Made by a program: the position numbers and the translations under genes | The notes under the pieces: generated by a model | Databases searched by the model: none | What the model was told of the DNA's origin: nothing | The model's input: only the letters and a program-made list of their open reading frames with translations | Assembly (NCBI RefSeq): GCF_947087965.1 | Contig: NZ_CAMUES010000001.1 | Coordinates: forward strand, 399,491-463,490 | Source: an uncultured Mobiluncus sp. | GTDB taxonomy: Bacteria; Actinomycetota; Actinomycetes; Actinomycetales; Actinomycetaceae | Direction of reading: 5' to 3' | DNA length: 64,000 nt | Part shown: in pieces, positions 52,413 through 61,468 of the stretch | Layout of the letters: every line of letters starts with the position of its first letter | Numbering within the stretch: the stretch's first letter is position 1

Positions 52413-54003
52413 AATCCGCAGCATCGAGATCCGCAGCACGTCCGCCGATGGTGAACGCACCATTAGCGGAATCGCGGTTCCTTTCAACCGTGAGCAGAAG
52501 ATTCTCGAAGGCTATTTCGAGACTTTCGCGCCCGGCGCTATCGAGGTACCCAAGCAGGGCTGCAAGCTGCTCACCGAGCACCGGAACGCCATCGGAACCG
52601 TGGAAGGCTCTGACAGCGAAAACGGCTGGGAAATCCGAGCGAAAGTGGCTAACACTCAGCGCGGCAATGAAGCCCTGGAGCTCACCCGCTCAGGTGTTTA
52701 TTCCGGTCTCTCCATCGGTTTCGAGATGCTCAGCTATGAAGATGCGAACGCCGAAGACGGGTTGCATCGCACCGTTACCCGCGCCCTAGTTCGTGAGGTG
52801 TCCCTGACCCCTTTCCCCGCTTATGACGATGCCACAGTAACCAATGTTCGACAGAAAGGAAAAACTACCGTGGATACCAAAAAAAATGAAACCGAAACCA
52901 CTCCGCCTGCCCCGGAACCGCCGGATAACGTGGAGTTAAACGAGTTGAAAGAAAACATTGCCGATTTGGAACGCTCGGTAAACCTAATCCAAACCGGCAA
53001 ACCTTGGCTGAAGGAAACCGCTAACCCGGTTGACACTCGAAGCGCCGCAACCCTTTTGCAATCTATTGTGAAGTACGGCAATCAAGACGATGCCAAAATG
53101 CTTGGAGAGTTGAATAAACGCGCCTATAGCGGGGGAACATCGGCTGATAACGTTGTTTTGCCGCAATGGGTAGGCGACTTGACTCGAATTGTTGACCAAG
53201 GCGCGGGCATCCGTAAAGAGTTTTCCACCGGTAGCCTTCCAAACGAGGGTTTCACCTTGGAATATGCGCAACTTAAAACCAATACCGTGCGAGTTGCCAA
53301 GCAAGCCAAGGAAGGTGACGCGCTCGCAATGGGCAATGTTGCGGTTGAAACCAAGACTTGCGACATTGAGACTTTCGGCGGGGCAACCACGCTTTCACGC
53401 CAAGAGATTGAACGCGGCCATGTGCGCATACTTGATCATCATTTACGCGCCATGGCGATTGCCGCCGGGAAACGCGCCCGCCAATCCTTCCATGAAGTCT
53501 ATGAATCCACCGTGACAACGCAAGCCGCCGGGGAGGGCAAAATCGTTGGCAAAACCTTGGCTAACCTCAAATATTCTGATTGGGTTTCCATGCTTGTTGA
53601 TGCCGCGCAAATCTTTGAGCAAGAGGGCTTGGGGCTTGAAAAACTTATTGTTGATGCAACAGTTTTCAAGCATCTTGCCACCTTGACCGCCGCCGATGGT
53701 CGCCCATTGTTGGCGCTAAACAACACCGGAGCTAACACGGTTGGGACCATGAATGTTGCCGGGTTGCAAGGAAACCTGTTGAACATTCCGGTTAAACTCG
53801 ACACCGATGCCACAGCCGCCGCCGCAGTTTTCGCTAATAGCCTTGCTATCCGTTCCTATGTGTCGTCTTTGGTGCGTTTGCAAGATGAAAACATTCTGAA
53901 CCTGACCAAAGATTTCAGCGTCTACTTCTACGGCGCATTTGCGCCCGAAATGCCGAATGCTCTGGTGCCTGTTACCGGGCTTACTGGAACCGCCGGGGCC
54001 TAA
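52399..54003 (+). CDS. Fused prohead protease and major capsid protein
   Basis: A 534-residue fusion. Residues about 1-150 form an HK97-type (U35) prohead protease, with LLTEHRN containing the catalytic His and SGVYSGLSIGF the catalytic Ser region. After a Pro/Glu-rich delta-like linker (about 155-200), residues about 210-534 form an HK97-fold capsid protein. The TTG start follows GAAGGA. Self-cleavage would release mature capsid; compact actinophages often carry such fusions. Confidence 0.88.
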   Translation: METLEIRSIEIRSTSADGERTISGIAVPFNREQKILEGYFETFAPGAIEVPKQGCKLLTEHRNAIGTVEGSDSENGWEIRAKVANTQRGNEALELTRSGVYSGLSIGFEMLSYEDANAEDGLHRTVTRALVREVSLTPFPAYDDATVTNVRQKGKTTVDTKKNETETTPPAPEPPDNVELNELKENIADLERSVNLIQTGKPWLKETANPVDTRSAATLLQSIVKYGNQDDAKMLGELNKRAYSGGTSADNVVLPQWVGDLTRIVDQGAGIRKEFSTGSLPNEGFTLEYAQLKTNTVRVAKQAKEGDALAMGNVAVETKTCDIETFGGATTLSRQEIERGHVRILDHHLRAMAIAAGKRARQSFHEVYESTVTTQAAGEGKIVGKTLANLKYSDWVSMLVDAAQIFEQEGLGLEKLIVDATVFKHLATLTAADGRPLLALNNTGANTVGTMNVAGLQGNLLNIPVKLDTDATAAAAVFANSLAIRSYVSSLVRLQDENILNLTKDFSVYFYGAFAPEMPNALVPVTGLTGTAGA

Positions 54004-54005
54004 AC

Positions 54006-54314
54006 ATGGTAACGCCACAGTCTTTGAGTGAACACCTCGGAGGGACAAGCGCGCCCGCTGAGGTGCTAACTCAGGTCATCACCGAAGCGGAAGCCATGGT
54101 GACCGCAATCATCGGCGCGCAAAAAATCCCCGAGGTAATAACCGACAGGGCGATTCTTGAGACGGCCGCTGACCTTTACGGACACCGTTCAGCCCCCAAC
54201 GGCATCAAAGCCTTTGGGGATTTGGACGGGGCAAGCCCCGTAAGAATCCGGCTGGACCCGCTAGCCCCCGCGAAGGCAATTCTTGCGCCCTTCCTAAAGG
54301 TGGTGATGGCATGA
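54006..54314 (+). CDS. Head-tail connector protein
   Basis: A 102-residue protein in the usual adaptor position. The helical pattern VITEAEAMVTAIIG...AILETAADLYGHR resembles gp6-like connector proteins. Start is two bases after the capsid stop, and its stop overlaps the next start (ATGA). Confidence 0.75.
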   Translation: MVTPQSLSEHLGGTSAPAEVLTQVITEAEAMVTAIIGAQKIPEVITDRAILETAADLYGHRSAPNGIKAFGDLDGASPVRIRLDPLAPAKAILAPFLKVVMA

Positions 54315-54703
54315 TTGCCCAAGCCAGGCAAGACCTCAAGGAGCTATTGGAGACTTCCAAGGTAAGGGTGTACCCCTACCCGCCGGAAAGAATTGAAGCC
54401 CCTTGCATCGTTATCGATACCGCGCCACGGCTGGAAGAAGCCGAAACCTTCGGAGCTCTCTCCCTGTCGTTCAAGCTAACGCTGCTGGTTGCCTATGCTG
54501 CTGACTTCGGGATTCAAGTAGCGAATCTCGACAGGCTCCTAGACGCCACCCTTGACGCGCTAGGAAACCTGGAAATAAACACTCAAGGGCATCTGATCAT
54601 CTCCCAGCCAGACAGCCAACAATTACTCGCTTACGAACTCACTGTAACCTCCGAATACGAAAGGAAAAAAACCAATGACCTACAAATCCTCACCTCAGAT
54701 TAA
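54311..54703 (+). CDS. Tail terminator/head closure protein candidate
   Basis: A 130-residue protein with the beta-strand-rich layout of tail-terminator proteins (YPYPPERIEAPCIVID, LSFKLTLLVAY). It overlaps the major tail gene by 29 bases. Assigned by position and fold pattern only. Confidence 0.65.
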   Translation: MIAQARQDLKELLETSKVRVYPYPPERIEAPCIVIDTAPRLEEAETFGALSLSFKLTLLVAYAADFGIQVANLDRLLDATLDALGNLEINTQGHLIISQPDSQQLLAYELTVTSEYERKKTNDLQILTSD

Positions 54704-55166
54704 AGGTAACCAGTTACTGCTCAGCGTGGACGGTACCGACTATTGGGCTGACTGCTCCGAATGCGCTATTGAGCCCGGCAAGGCAGACAAAGATAGTGTG
54801 ACCTTTGCCGATGCTGCAAACGGAAGCGCTACCGCCTCCTACTCCTTGAAGTTCAAGGCCATCCAGTCCACAGATCCTAAATCCTTCTGGAGCTTCATCT
54901 GGGAGCATTCCGGGGAAACCGTGCCCTTCACCTATGCACCTTGGGGTAACGCCACCCCGACAGCGGACAAGCCGCATTTCACCGGGAAAGTCACCGTCGG
55001 AGCCAAGCCTAAGATTGGTGGCGCGGCCGGTAACAAATCCTTTGACTTTGATGGCGAATGGGTCATTGAAGGCACGCCGGAAAAAGTCACCACCGGCAAA
55101 GCCGTTACCGGGGCTGGATGGGACAAAGAAGGCGCTAAACCCGCTAGCGGTTCTAGCTCGTCCTAA
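54675..55166 (+). CDS. Major tail protein
   Basis: A 163-residue tail-tube protein: LLLSVDGTDYWADCSECAIEPG, then SFWSFIWEHSGETVPFTYAPWG and FTGKVTVGAKPKIGG are typical of short siphovirus tube proteins. Strong AGGAA before the ATG fits high expression. The C-terminus is Gly/Ser-rich. Confidence 0.85.
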   Translation: MTYKSSPQIKGNQLLLSVDGTDYWADCSECAIEPGKADKDSVTFADAANGSATASYSLKFKAIQSTDPKSFWSFIWEHSGETVPFTYAPWGNATPTADKPHFTGKVTVGAKPKIGGAAGNKSFDFDGEWVIEGTPEKVTTGKAVTGAGWDKEGAKPASGSSSS

Positions 55167-55189
55167 CCGACATCAGATAGGCCGTAATC

Positions 55190-55582
55190 ATGGCTAAATC
55201 CACGATTACTGAAACCGGGGTGAAAATCGAAGGTCTTTCGAGGGCTATGACCCAGATGAAAAAAACAGTTGGCTCTCTCGATGCCTTGAAAGGTCCGCTA
55301 CAAGAAATCGCTGACGTCGGCGCTAGAAACCTTCGACAAGTAACCCCGGTCAGAACAGGCACGTTGAAAGGCACCGTAACTACCGCTAACACCGCGCGGA
55401 AAGCCCGCGTGAAAATCGGTGGACGCAGACCCCGGCATTACGCGCCCTTCGTGAACTACGGAACGAAGCGCCAACGCGCTCAACGGTTCGTAAAAAAAGC
55501 CAAACTGGCTACCTCATGGAGAGCCTCCCGCATCTATGAAACTGAAATCAAGCGAATCCTAAGAAAGGAACTCGGATCATGA
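55190..55582 (+). CDS. HK97 gp10-like head-tail protein
   Basis: A 130-residue basic protein with the family signature VTPVRTGTLKGTV and YAPFVNYGTKRQ. Usually this gene precedes the major tail gene; here it follows it. Its stop overlaps the next start (ATGA). Confidence 0.83.
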   Translation: MAKSTITETGVKIEGLSRAMTQMKKTVGSLDALKGPLQEIADVGARNLRQVTPVRTGTLKGTVTTANTARKARVKIGGRRPRHYAPFVNYGTKRQRAQRFVKKAKLATSWRASRIYETEIKRILRKELGS

Positions 55583-55884
55583 ACATCACTAACCTGACAC
55601 TCGGTGAAATCGCCGCAATAGAAAAGTACTCAGGCAAGAAACTCGCAGACTTCCAAGACGAATCTAACGCGGATGTGCGCACCATGTGCGCGTTCGGCTA
55701 CGTCATCGCCAAGCGTCTCGGTCTGCAAGTTGAGATGAGCGACATAGAACAGCTAAGCATTGACGAAATCACCCAGCTTATCTATCAAGACCTGCCTACC
55801 TGGACAGACAGAGGCGAGAAAACGGAAAAGATAGCCCAATACCTCGCCAAGCATCCAGCAGACATAGAGCAAGCGGGGGAATAG
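55579..55884 (+). CDS. Tail assembly chaperone, short (G) form
   Basis: A 101-residue chaperone for the tape-measure protein (MNITNLTLGEIAAIEKYSGKKL). The zero frame ends AGE-stop at 55884. A run of five G just before that stop allows a -1 shift to the GT form. Confidence 0.85.
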   Translation: MNITNLTLGEIAAIEKYSGKKLADFQDESNADVRTMCAFGYVIAKRLGLQVEMSDIEQLSIDEITQLIYQDLPTWTDRGEKTEKIAQYLAKHPADIEQAGE

Positions 55885-56018
55885 CCAAGGGGTATGCGGA
55901 AGAGTGGGCTAGTCTCGCGCTCATCATCCACATACTCCCAAGAGACTACTACCGGCTAACGCTCATGGAGCGAAATGCGCTAATCAACGCAATTAACCAA
56001 GCAAATGAAAGGAGGTAA
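55579..56018 (+). CDS. Tail assembly chaperone, frameshifted (GT) form
   Basis: After the shift at about 55878 the -1 frame stays open to TAA 56016-56018 and adds 46 residues (GIAKGYAEEWASLALIIHIL, then RDYYRLTLMERNALINAINQANERR), giving about 146 in total. The RDYYRLT...ER pattern is typical of the T part of siphovirus chaperones. It has no good start of its own. Confidence 0.82.
55873..55884 (+). promoter_or_regulatory. -1 programmed frameshift site
   Basis: GCG GGG GAA TAG in the zero frame. A slip of the tRNA on GGG back by one gives GGG GGA ATA GCC. The stop codon directly after the slippery run favours pausing. Confidence 0.72.
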
Positions 56019-56024
56019 CTCCCC

Positions 56025-58361
56025 ATGGCATCCAGGCCAACCATCACCATTGAGATTCTGGCATCCGCGCGCAAAGCCAAGCAGGAATTAAACAGTCTGC
56101 ACGCTGGAATATCCAGCAAGTTCTCTAAAATTGCCTCAGCCGGTAAAGCGGTTGGCCTAGCCATGGCAGGAGCCGGGGTAGGGGTTGCCGCGCTGGCTAA
56201 ATCCGCCGTATCTTCAGCAGGCGACCTTGAGCAGTCCGTGGGAGCAATCGACACAGTTTTCAAGGGCTCAGCCTCGCAAATGCACACCTGGGCGAAAGGC
56301 GCGGCAACCTCCGTAGGGCTCACACGCAACGAGTTCAACGAGTTAGGCACTCTGATTGGTACGCAGCTCAAAAATGGTGGAACCGCCATGGAGGAACTCG
56401 CACCGAAAACGAACAACCTAATCAAACTCGGTGCAGACCTATCTAGTATGTTTGGCGGCTCGACCCGTGAAGCCGTGGAAGCCCTATCATCAGCCTTGAA
56501 GGGTGAACGCGATCCAATCGAACGCTATGGTGTCTCCCTGAATCAATCAAAGATTGACGCTGAAGCGGCCGCTTTAGGCTTTGAAAAGGTAGGCGGCTCG
56601 CTATCGACCGAAGCCAACCAGGCGGCAACGCTTTCGCTCATTATGAAGCAAACCGCCGATGCTCACGGGAACTTCGCCCGCGAATCCGACACCTTGGCAC
56701 ACCAGCAGCAGGTTTTAGGAGCCTCGCTAGAAAACATCAAAGCGAAAATTGGAACCGCTCTACTGCCAGCAGTCGCTAAAATCTTAGGGCTCATAGCGAC
56801 TAAGGGAATGCCCGTACTAGAGAAGATCACGAACACCCTGGCAACGAACCTGGAACCCGTAGCGATGCAACTAGCGAACTGGGTAATAACCGTAATGTTG
56901 CCAGGGTTGCAAACGCTGCTACCGCTTTTAGGTGCGATTCTGGCAGCAATTGCGCCAATTATCTCGCAGATTGTACAACTGCTAATGCCAGCGCTAACGC
57001 AACTCACTGGGCTTATAACCCAGCACCCTGCGCTTTTCGGAGCCGCCGCCGCCGCGATGCTTGCCCTATCAGGAGGCATCAAGGCGTTTTCAGCGGGTCT
57101 TGCTGGGGTAAAAATCGTGATGGAAGGCGTGAGAATCGCGCAACTCGCATTGAACGCCGCCATGGCCGCTAACCCTATCGGCCTGGTCATCGCGATTATT
57201 GCCGCGCTGGTTGCCGCGCTCATCTACGCCTGGAACACTAACGAAGGATTCAGGAACGCCGTTATCGCGGCCTGGAACGCAATCCGCGAAGCGGTGCAAG
57301 TCATATGGAACGCTATCGTTGCTTTCTTTAAGACCACTTGGGAAGTAATAAAGGCCGTTTTCACCGCCTATCTGACCTTCGTCCTGAACTACTGGAAAAC
57401 GGTCTGGAACATCATAAAAACCGTTTTCACCGTTGTGTGGAACGCGCTAAAAGCCTTCGCGCAAATGATATGGAAACTGCTCCAGACCCTTTTCACCGCG
57501 TGGCTGAAAGCCCTGCAAACCATCTGGCAGAAAGTCTGGAACGCCATCAAAGTGTTCTTTACTACGCTGTGGAACGCGCTAAAAGCCTTCGCGCTTGGCA
57601 TCTGGAACGCGCTCAAAGCATTCTTTACAAAGTGGCTCACCTCAACGCAAGCCCTGTGGAATAAGACCTGGAACGCTATAAAAACACTGTTTGTGACCAT
57701 CTGGAACACGATGAAAAGAATCGTTGTCTCAGTGCTGAACACCATCAAAAACACGTTCATAAACTCGTTCAAGGCAATAGTTTCCGTCCTAAAAACAGCC
57801 TTTATGACCCTGGTGAACACCATCAAAAAAGCCTTCGCCAACATGGTGAAAACCGTGAAAGACGGTATCGCCAACGTCATGAAGTGGGTAAAGGGTCTTG
57901 GCAAAAAAATCCTGGACGCTATCGGCAACCTGGCTGGCATCCTCATCGCCCCAGGCCGCGCTATCATGGACGGATTCATCAACGGCATAAAATCAGGCTT
58001 CGAGAACGTCAAATCTTTCGTCAGTGGTATAGCCTCCTGGATAGCCGCGCATAAAGGACCTAAAAGCAAAGACCTCGCGCTGCTGGTGCCAGCGGGCAAA
58101 TGGATCATGACCGGCCTAATGAACGGCATAGCCTCGCAGCGAGACAAACTAGGCAACCTGCTAAATGATGTAGCCGCCGATGTTGCCGGGCAAGCCTTCA
58201 GCAGCCCCGCCGCGCCCCGCCTTGCCTACGCCGGAATCGCCACGCAGCCCCGGCAAAACATCACCATCAACGTTTCCGCGCTAACTCCAACTATGGAGGT
58301 TGGCCGCCTGGTGGCTGACGCGCTCAATCAATACCACGAAGTTAACGGGGTAGGCCGATGA
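56025..58361 (+). CDS. Tape-measure protein
   Basis: A 778-residue protein that sets tail length. The N-terminal region (about 1-240) has the tape-measure pattern (SAGDLEQSVGAIDTVFKG, REAVEALSSALKGERDPIERYGVSLNQSK); the centre has hydrophobic helices; residues about 425-600 carry Trp spaced mostly 11 residues apart (VWNALKAFAQMIWKLLQ...). Perfect AGGAGG before the ATG. At the usual ruler scale the tail would be a little over 100 nm. Confidence 0.93.
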   Translation: MASRPTITIEILASARKAKQELNSLHAGISSKFSKIASAGKAVGLAMAGAGVGVAALAKSAVSSAGDLEQSVGAIDTVFKGSASQMHTWAKGAATSVGLTRNEFNELGTLIGTQLKNGGTAMEELAPKTNNLIKLGADLSSMFGGSTREAVEALSSALKGERDPIERYGVSLNQSKIDAEAAALGFEKVGGSLSTEANQAATLSLIMKQTADAHGNFARESDTLAHQQQVLGASLENIKAKIGTALLPAVAKILGLIATKGMPVLEKITNTLATNLEPVAMQLANWVITVMLPGLQTLLPLLGAILAAIAPIISQIVQLLMPALTQLTGLITQHPALFGAAAAAMLALSGGIKAFSAGLAGVKIVMEGVRIAQLALNAAMAANPIGLVIAIIAALVAALIYAWNTNEGFRNAVIAAWNAIREAVQVIWNAIVAFFKTTWEVIKAVFTAYLTFVLNYWKTVWNIIKTVFTVVWNALKAFAQMIWKLLQTLFTAWLKALQTIWQKVWNAIKVFFTTLWNALKAFALGIWNALKAFFTKWLTSTQALWNKTWNAIKTLFVTIWNTMKRIVVSVLNTIKNTFINSFKAIVSVLKTAFMTLVNTIKKAFANMVKTVKDGIANVMKWVKGLGKKILDAIGNLAGILIAPGRAIMDGFINGIKSGFENVKSFVSGIASWIAAHKGPKSKDLALLVPAGKWIMTGLMNGIASQRDKLGNLLNDVAADVAGQAFSSPAAPRLAYAGIATQPRQNITINVSALTPTMEVGRLVADALNQYHEVNGVGR

Positions 58362-60289
58362 GACGCTACCACCCCGCCCCTATCCTGCCTACAGACCTCG
58401 ACCAGTGGCACGGCCTGCAAGACACCAGGTTTTTCCCTAGCGGCGTGTTCACCGCCACCACCGAGCCTACCGTTACAGTGCCCTTCGACCTTTTACGCCC
58501 CGGCACACTGCACACCCTGAAACTCACAATGTCAGCCGAACCCGTGGATCTACCCAAACCACCAGAGGGCGAACCACAACCAGAACCAGCAGAACCGCCC
58601 GCGCCACGCGTGGTACAAGTCTCTTTCGGGGAAGACCTCGCGATACTTGAGCCTGGTCGAAATCAGTTGATATTAAAAACTCTGGCTATCCTGCCAGTGG
58701 CGCTGACAATAAGCGGCGCTAAGACTATCCAAGTAACCTCGCTGGAACTGCTGTGTGACCAACCCTCAAAATCACAGCCATTGCCCTATGACCTCATCGG
58801 GCTAGAAATTGAGGCACCTACACACGCCCCGGCCTTCCGCATCGGGAAATCTAAGATAGGGCAAGACCCCCTTGGTGGCGGTGCGGTGTACTCGCAGGGA
58901 TTCCGCATTGGCCAGTCTCGCCTAGATGAAGACCGATTGCCCCAAGGATTACCCGAACTGGCATGGCGCGACATTTGCGGTCCTGCCATGAGCCTAGAAA
59001 TCCGGCGTGGCGCGGCATCACAAGGCGTTTTACCTGTTGCCCAAGCTGGGACACTCACCGTCACTCTAAAAAACATCGACCCCCGCGCGCTTTGGCTACG
59101 ACACGGGCTACACATCCGCTGCTACCACCGGCTCACGCGTGCTCTAATTTTCACGGGATATTTGCGAAAAATGAAATACGAGCCACGCAAAGGACACATA
59201 CGCAAATATTCAACTTGTACCCTCGAAGCCGTGGACATCGTGGGTATTCTCGCAAACACTACCCGCTACGGGGTACGCAAATCCGGGGAAACCCTCCAAG
59301 AACGCCTAGACCGACTGATTGGCGAAGCAGCTTCATACGAAGTTATTGATACACCTCCCGCAGTAAATAACTTGCTATCGGCTACCGTGATGGAAGCGTC
59401 ACTAGCAGCCCACCTCGATGCAGCAATCGCATCAGTAGGAGGCGCGTGGTGGACACAGCCAGACGGAAAACTGATCTTTACCCCCGATAGCGACGTTATG
59501 CCGCACAACCCTATTCCCTGGTTCGTCATCGGAAAATCGCCCCTAGACGCGCACCGCATCGCACCCCAAGGCGCGAGCATCGCCCCCATATTGACCGACC
59601 CCGCAGATACACCCCCCGGTGCTACTGCTGGCTTCACCATCGGCAAATCCCACCTAGACCAAGACTACCTAGCAGTAGGTGATCCCCGCCCGCTACAACC
59701 GCTTTTCACCATCGGAGAATCGCCCCTAGACGGAGCAATCTTAGGTGAGCCCCCGATAAAGACCGCCTGGGCAATCCCAGCACCAAAACAGCCGCCACTT
59801 TTTACCGACCGATACAGGGATAAGAAAGAAGCGCCCTGGTACTACCTCGACGTGACCCCTACCTTTGATTCCGCTGAGGAACTCTCACAGGTGAAGGTAG
59901 AAAACCACACAGCTTCCAGCGACGGGGGAAACTGGTCAGACAGCACCACGACCTACACCGCCACATCCCTAGCGGCGCTAGAGACATACGGGGCGCAAGC
60001 CAAAAAATTCACCGCCACTGTAGCCACCCCCGAGGGCGCGCAAGCCCTAGCAAACTATGTGCTAGCCCGCCCAGTAATCGCCGAACCGAGCACTCTGAAC
60101 GTGAACAGTGTGCAGGTAAACGCACTGAAAGCCCCGCTACGCAGCGTTATAACCCAGTTGTTTGACCACGTGAAAGTCGAGTTCGACCACCACGTCTCAG
60201 AACACCGTATCTATGCCATAGAAAACCGGCTCACGCCCTACACCTGGCTAGCAAGGTATTACATGATTCAAGCAAGGAGGAAACAATGA
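58358..60289 (+). CDS. Minor tail protein with five IG-S-LD repeats
   Basis: A 643-residue tail-tip protein in the distal tail/hub position, its start overlapping the tape-measure stop (ATGA). Five copies of F-x-I-G-x-S-x-L-D occur near residues 159, 181, 388, 426 and 449 (for example FTIGKSHLDQDYL). Between the first two and the last three lies a baseplate-like part. The repeats probably form exposed loops; their role is unknown. Confidence 0.82.
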   Translation: MRRYHPAPILPTDLDQWHGLQDTRFFPSGVFTATTEPTVTVPFDLLRPGTLHTLKLTMSAEPVDLPKPPEGEPQPEPAEPPAPRVVQVSFGEDLAILEPGRNQLILKTLAILPVALTISGAKTIQVTSLELLCDQPSKSQPLPYDLIGLEIEAPTHAPAFRIGKSKIGQDPLGGGAVYSQGFRIGQSRLDEDRLPQGLPELAWRDICGPAMSLEIRRGAASQGVLPVAQAGTLTVTLKNIDPRALWLRHGLHIRCYHRLTRALIFTGYLRKMKYEPRKGHIRKYSTCTLEAVDIVGILANTTRYGVRKSGETLQERLDRLIGEAASYEVIDTPPAVNNLLSATVMEASLAAHLDAAIASVGGAWWTQPDGKLIFTPDSDVMPHNPIPWFVIGKSPLDAHRIAPQGASIAPILTDPADTPPGATAGFTIGKSHLDQDYLAVGDPRPLQPLFTIGESPLDGAILGEPPIKTAWAIPAPKQPPLFTDRYRDKKEAPWYYLDVTPTFDSAEELSQVKVENHTASSDGGNWSDSTTTYTATSLAALETYGAQAKKFTATVATPEGAQALANYVLARPVIAEPSTLNVNSVQVNALKAPLRSVITQLFDHVKVEFDHHVSEHRIYAIENRLTPYTWLARYYMIQARRKQ

Positions 60290-60510
60290 ACGAAGACGAA
60301 ACCCCGCCAATCTTCAAACCAGGCGATATTCTCACCGCTGACCAAATCAACCGGTGGATGGTAGAAGCCCCTGAAAAAGACCTAGCTAAATATCAAGAAA
60401 CCACCAAACCGCTGATAGACGGCTTGGCCACGGCAATCGAAAAATCAAAAAACCCGGCTGGAAGCCCCGGCCTATGGATCCAAAACGGAGGTGGTCCCAT
60501 TGCCAACTAA
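60286..60510 (+). CDS. Small tail-module protein A
   Basis: A 74-residue protein starting with IFKPGDILTADQINRWM, a motif shared with the next two proteins, followed by a helix and a Gly-rich end. Overlaps both neighbours. Probably a tail-tip attachment part. Confidence 0.7.
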   Translation: MNEDETPPIFKPGDILTADQINRWMVEAPEKDLAKYQETTKPLIDGLATAIEKSKNPAGSPGLWIQNGGGPIAN

Positions 60511-60889
60511 AACCTTTCACGACGGCGAAATCCTCACCGCCGCAGACGTAAACAACTACCTCGTAAACGACCCCAGTACCTTGACTAGGGCAATTGAGGA
60601 AACCCAGACGGCCATCAAAACCGTAGAAGAGCATCTAGCCGCGAACCCGCCAGGACCACACCTCGATTACGGGCGCATATTCTACCTTTTCGGTAAAGAA
60701 TACAAGTCTTTCAGGAAAGGGCGACAACCAGAACTAAAGGAAGACGGCCTAATCGTCTTTCCCGAATTTTGCGAAGTCCTTCTGTACCACAATCCCGGAA
60801 ACATCACCATTGAGAAAAATGTCATCAAGATAACAGGCGACTTGGACGACGGCGGGCGCATCAACGCAATCTTCAAAATCCACTTCTAA
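60500..60889 (+). CDS. Small tail-module protein B
   Basis: A 129-residue protein: N-terminal FHDGEILTAADVNNYLV module, a helix, then a beta-rich C-terminal domain (about 60-129) that could be a receptor-binding head. TTG 60500 is preferred because GGAGG lies eight bases upstream; a GTG at 60491 overlaps that ribosome site. Confidence 0.7.
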   Translation: MPTKTFHDGEILTAADVNNYLVNDPSTLTRAIEETQTAIKTVEEHLAANPPGPHLDYGRIFYLFGKEYKSFRKGRQPELKEDGLIVFPEFCEVLLYHNPGNITIEKNVIKITGDLDDGGRINAIFKIHF

Positions 60890-60898
60890 GGAGAACTC

Positions 60899-61468
60899 AT
60901 GATTTTTACAGACGGACAGCTACTCACAGCTACCGACATCAACCAGTTTTTACTAAACAGGGAAACCAACCCCGACCTGCACGCAGCGAAAACGACGGCT
61001 CTCCAACGCATCGAGGAGTTAAAAGCCTCGATTCCAAGCGGCGGAAAACCGTTAGAGGAACTACCAGTGTCTTTCAAAGCTGATTTAGTCATGCAGGCAT
61101 GGAGCCTTAAATACACCAGAACCAAAGAAGAAGTTGCTATTGGGGATTACGGAAAAGATGTAATCACAATCAAGTCAGAATCGATTGATTTTCCTCAGCA
61201 CTTCCTCATTTATGACCATGTAACCATGCGAATACCGCAACTTGAATTCTATTGGGGTAGGAATATAGGACAAGACTTCATCGACTTGCAAGCCAATACC
61301 TTCAAACCGCGTGGCAATATAACCGACCCGCAAGAAAAGCGCTTCATCACCTTCAGCAAGAAAAAAACCAAACTAACCATTGATAGCTACTGGAAATACT
61401 TCACCAATACGTCTATCGAGGAGGTGCCCGATGACCTCACCAAACTATTGCAGTCGAAAGGGGCATAA
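60899..61468 (+). CDS. Small tail-module protein C
   Basis: A 189-residue protein: FTDGQLLTATDINQFLL module, a helix, then a longer beta-rich domain (about 65-189). AAGGAG precedes the ATG. It overlaps the endolysin gene by 38 bases. By layout a second candidate for cell-surface binding. Confidence 0.72.
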   Translation: MIFTDGQLLTATDINQFLLNRETNPDLHAAKTTALQRIEELKASIPSGGKPLEELPVSFKADLVMQAWSLKYTRTKEEVAIGDYGKDVITIKSESIDFPQHFLIYDHVTMRIPQLEFYWGRNIGQDFIDLQANTFKPRGNITDPQEKRFITFSKKKTKLTIDSYWKYFTNTSIEEVPDDLTKLLQSKGA

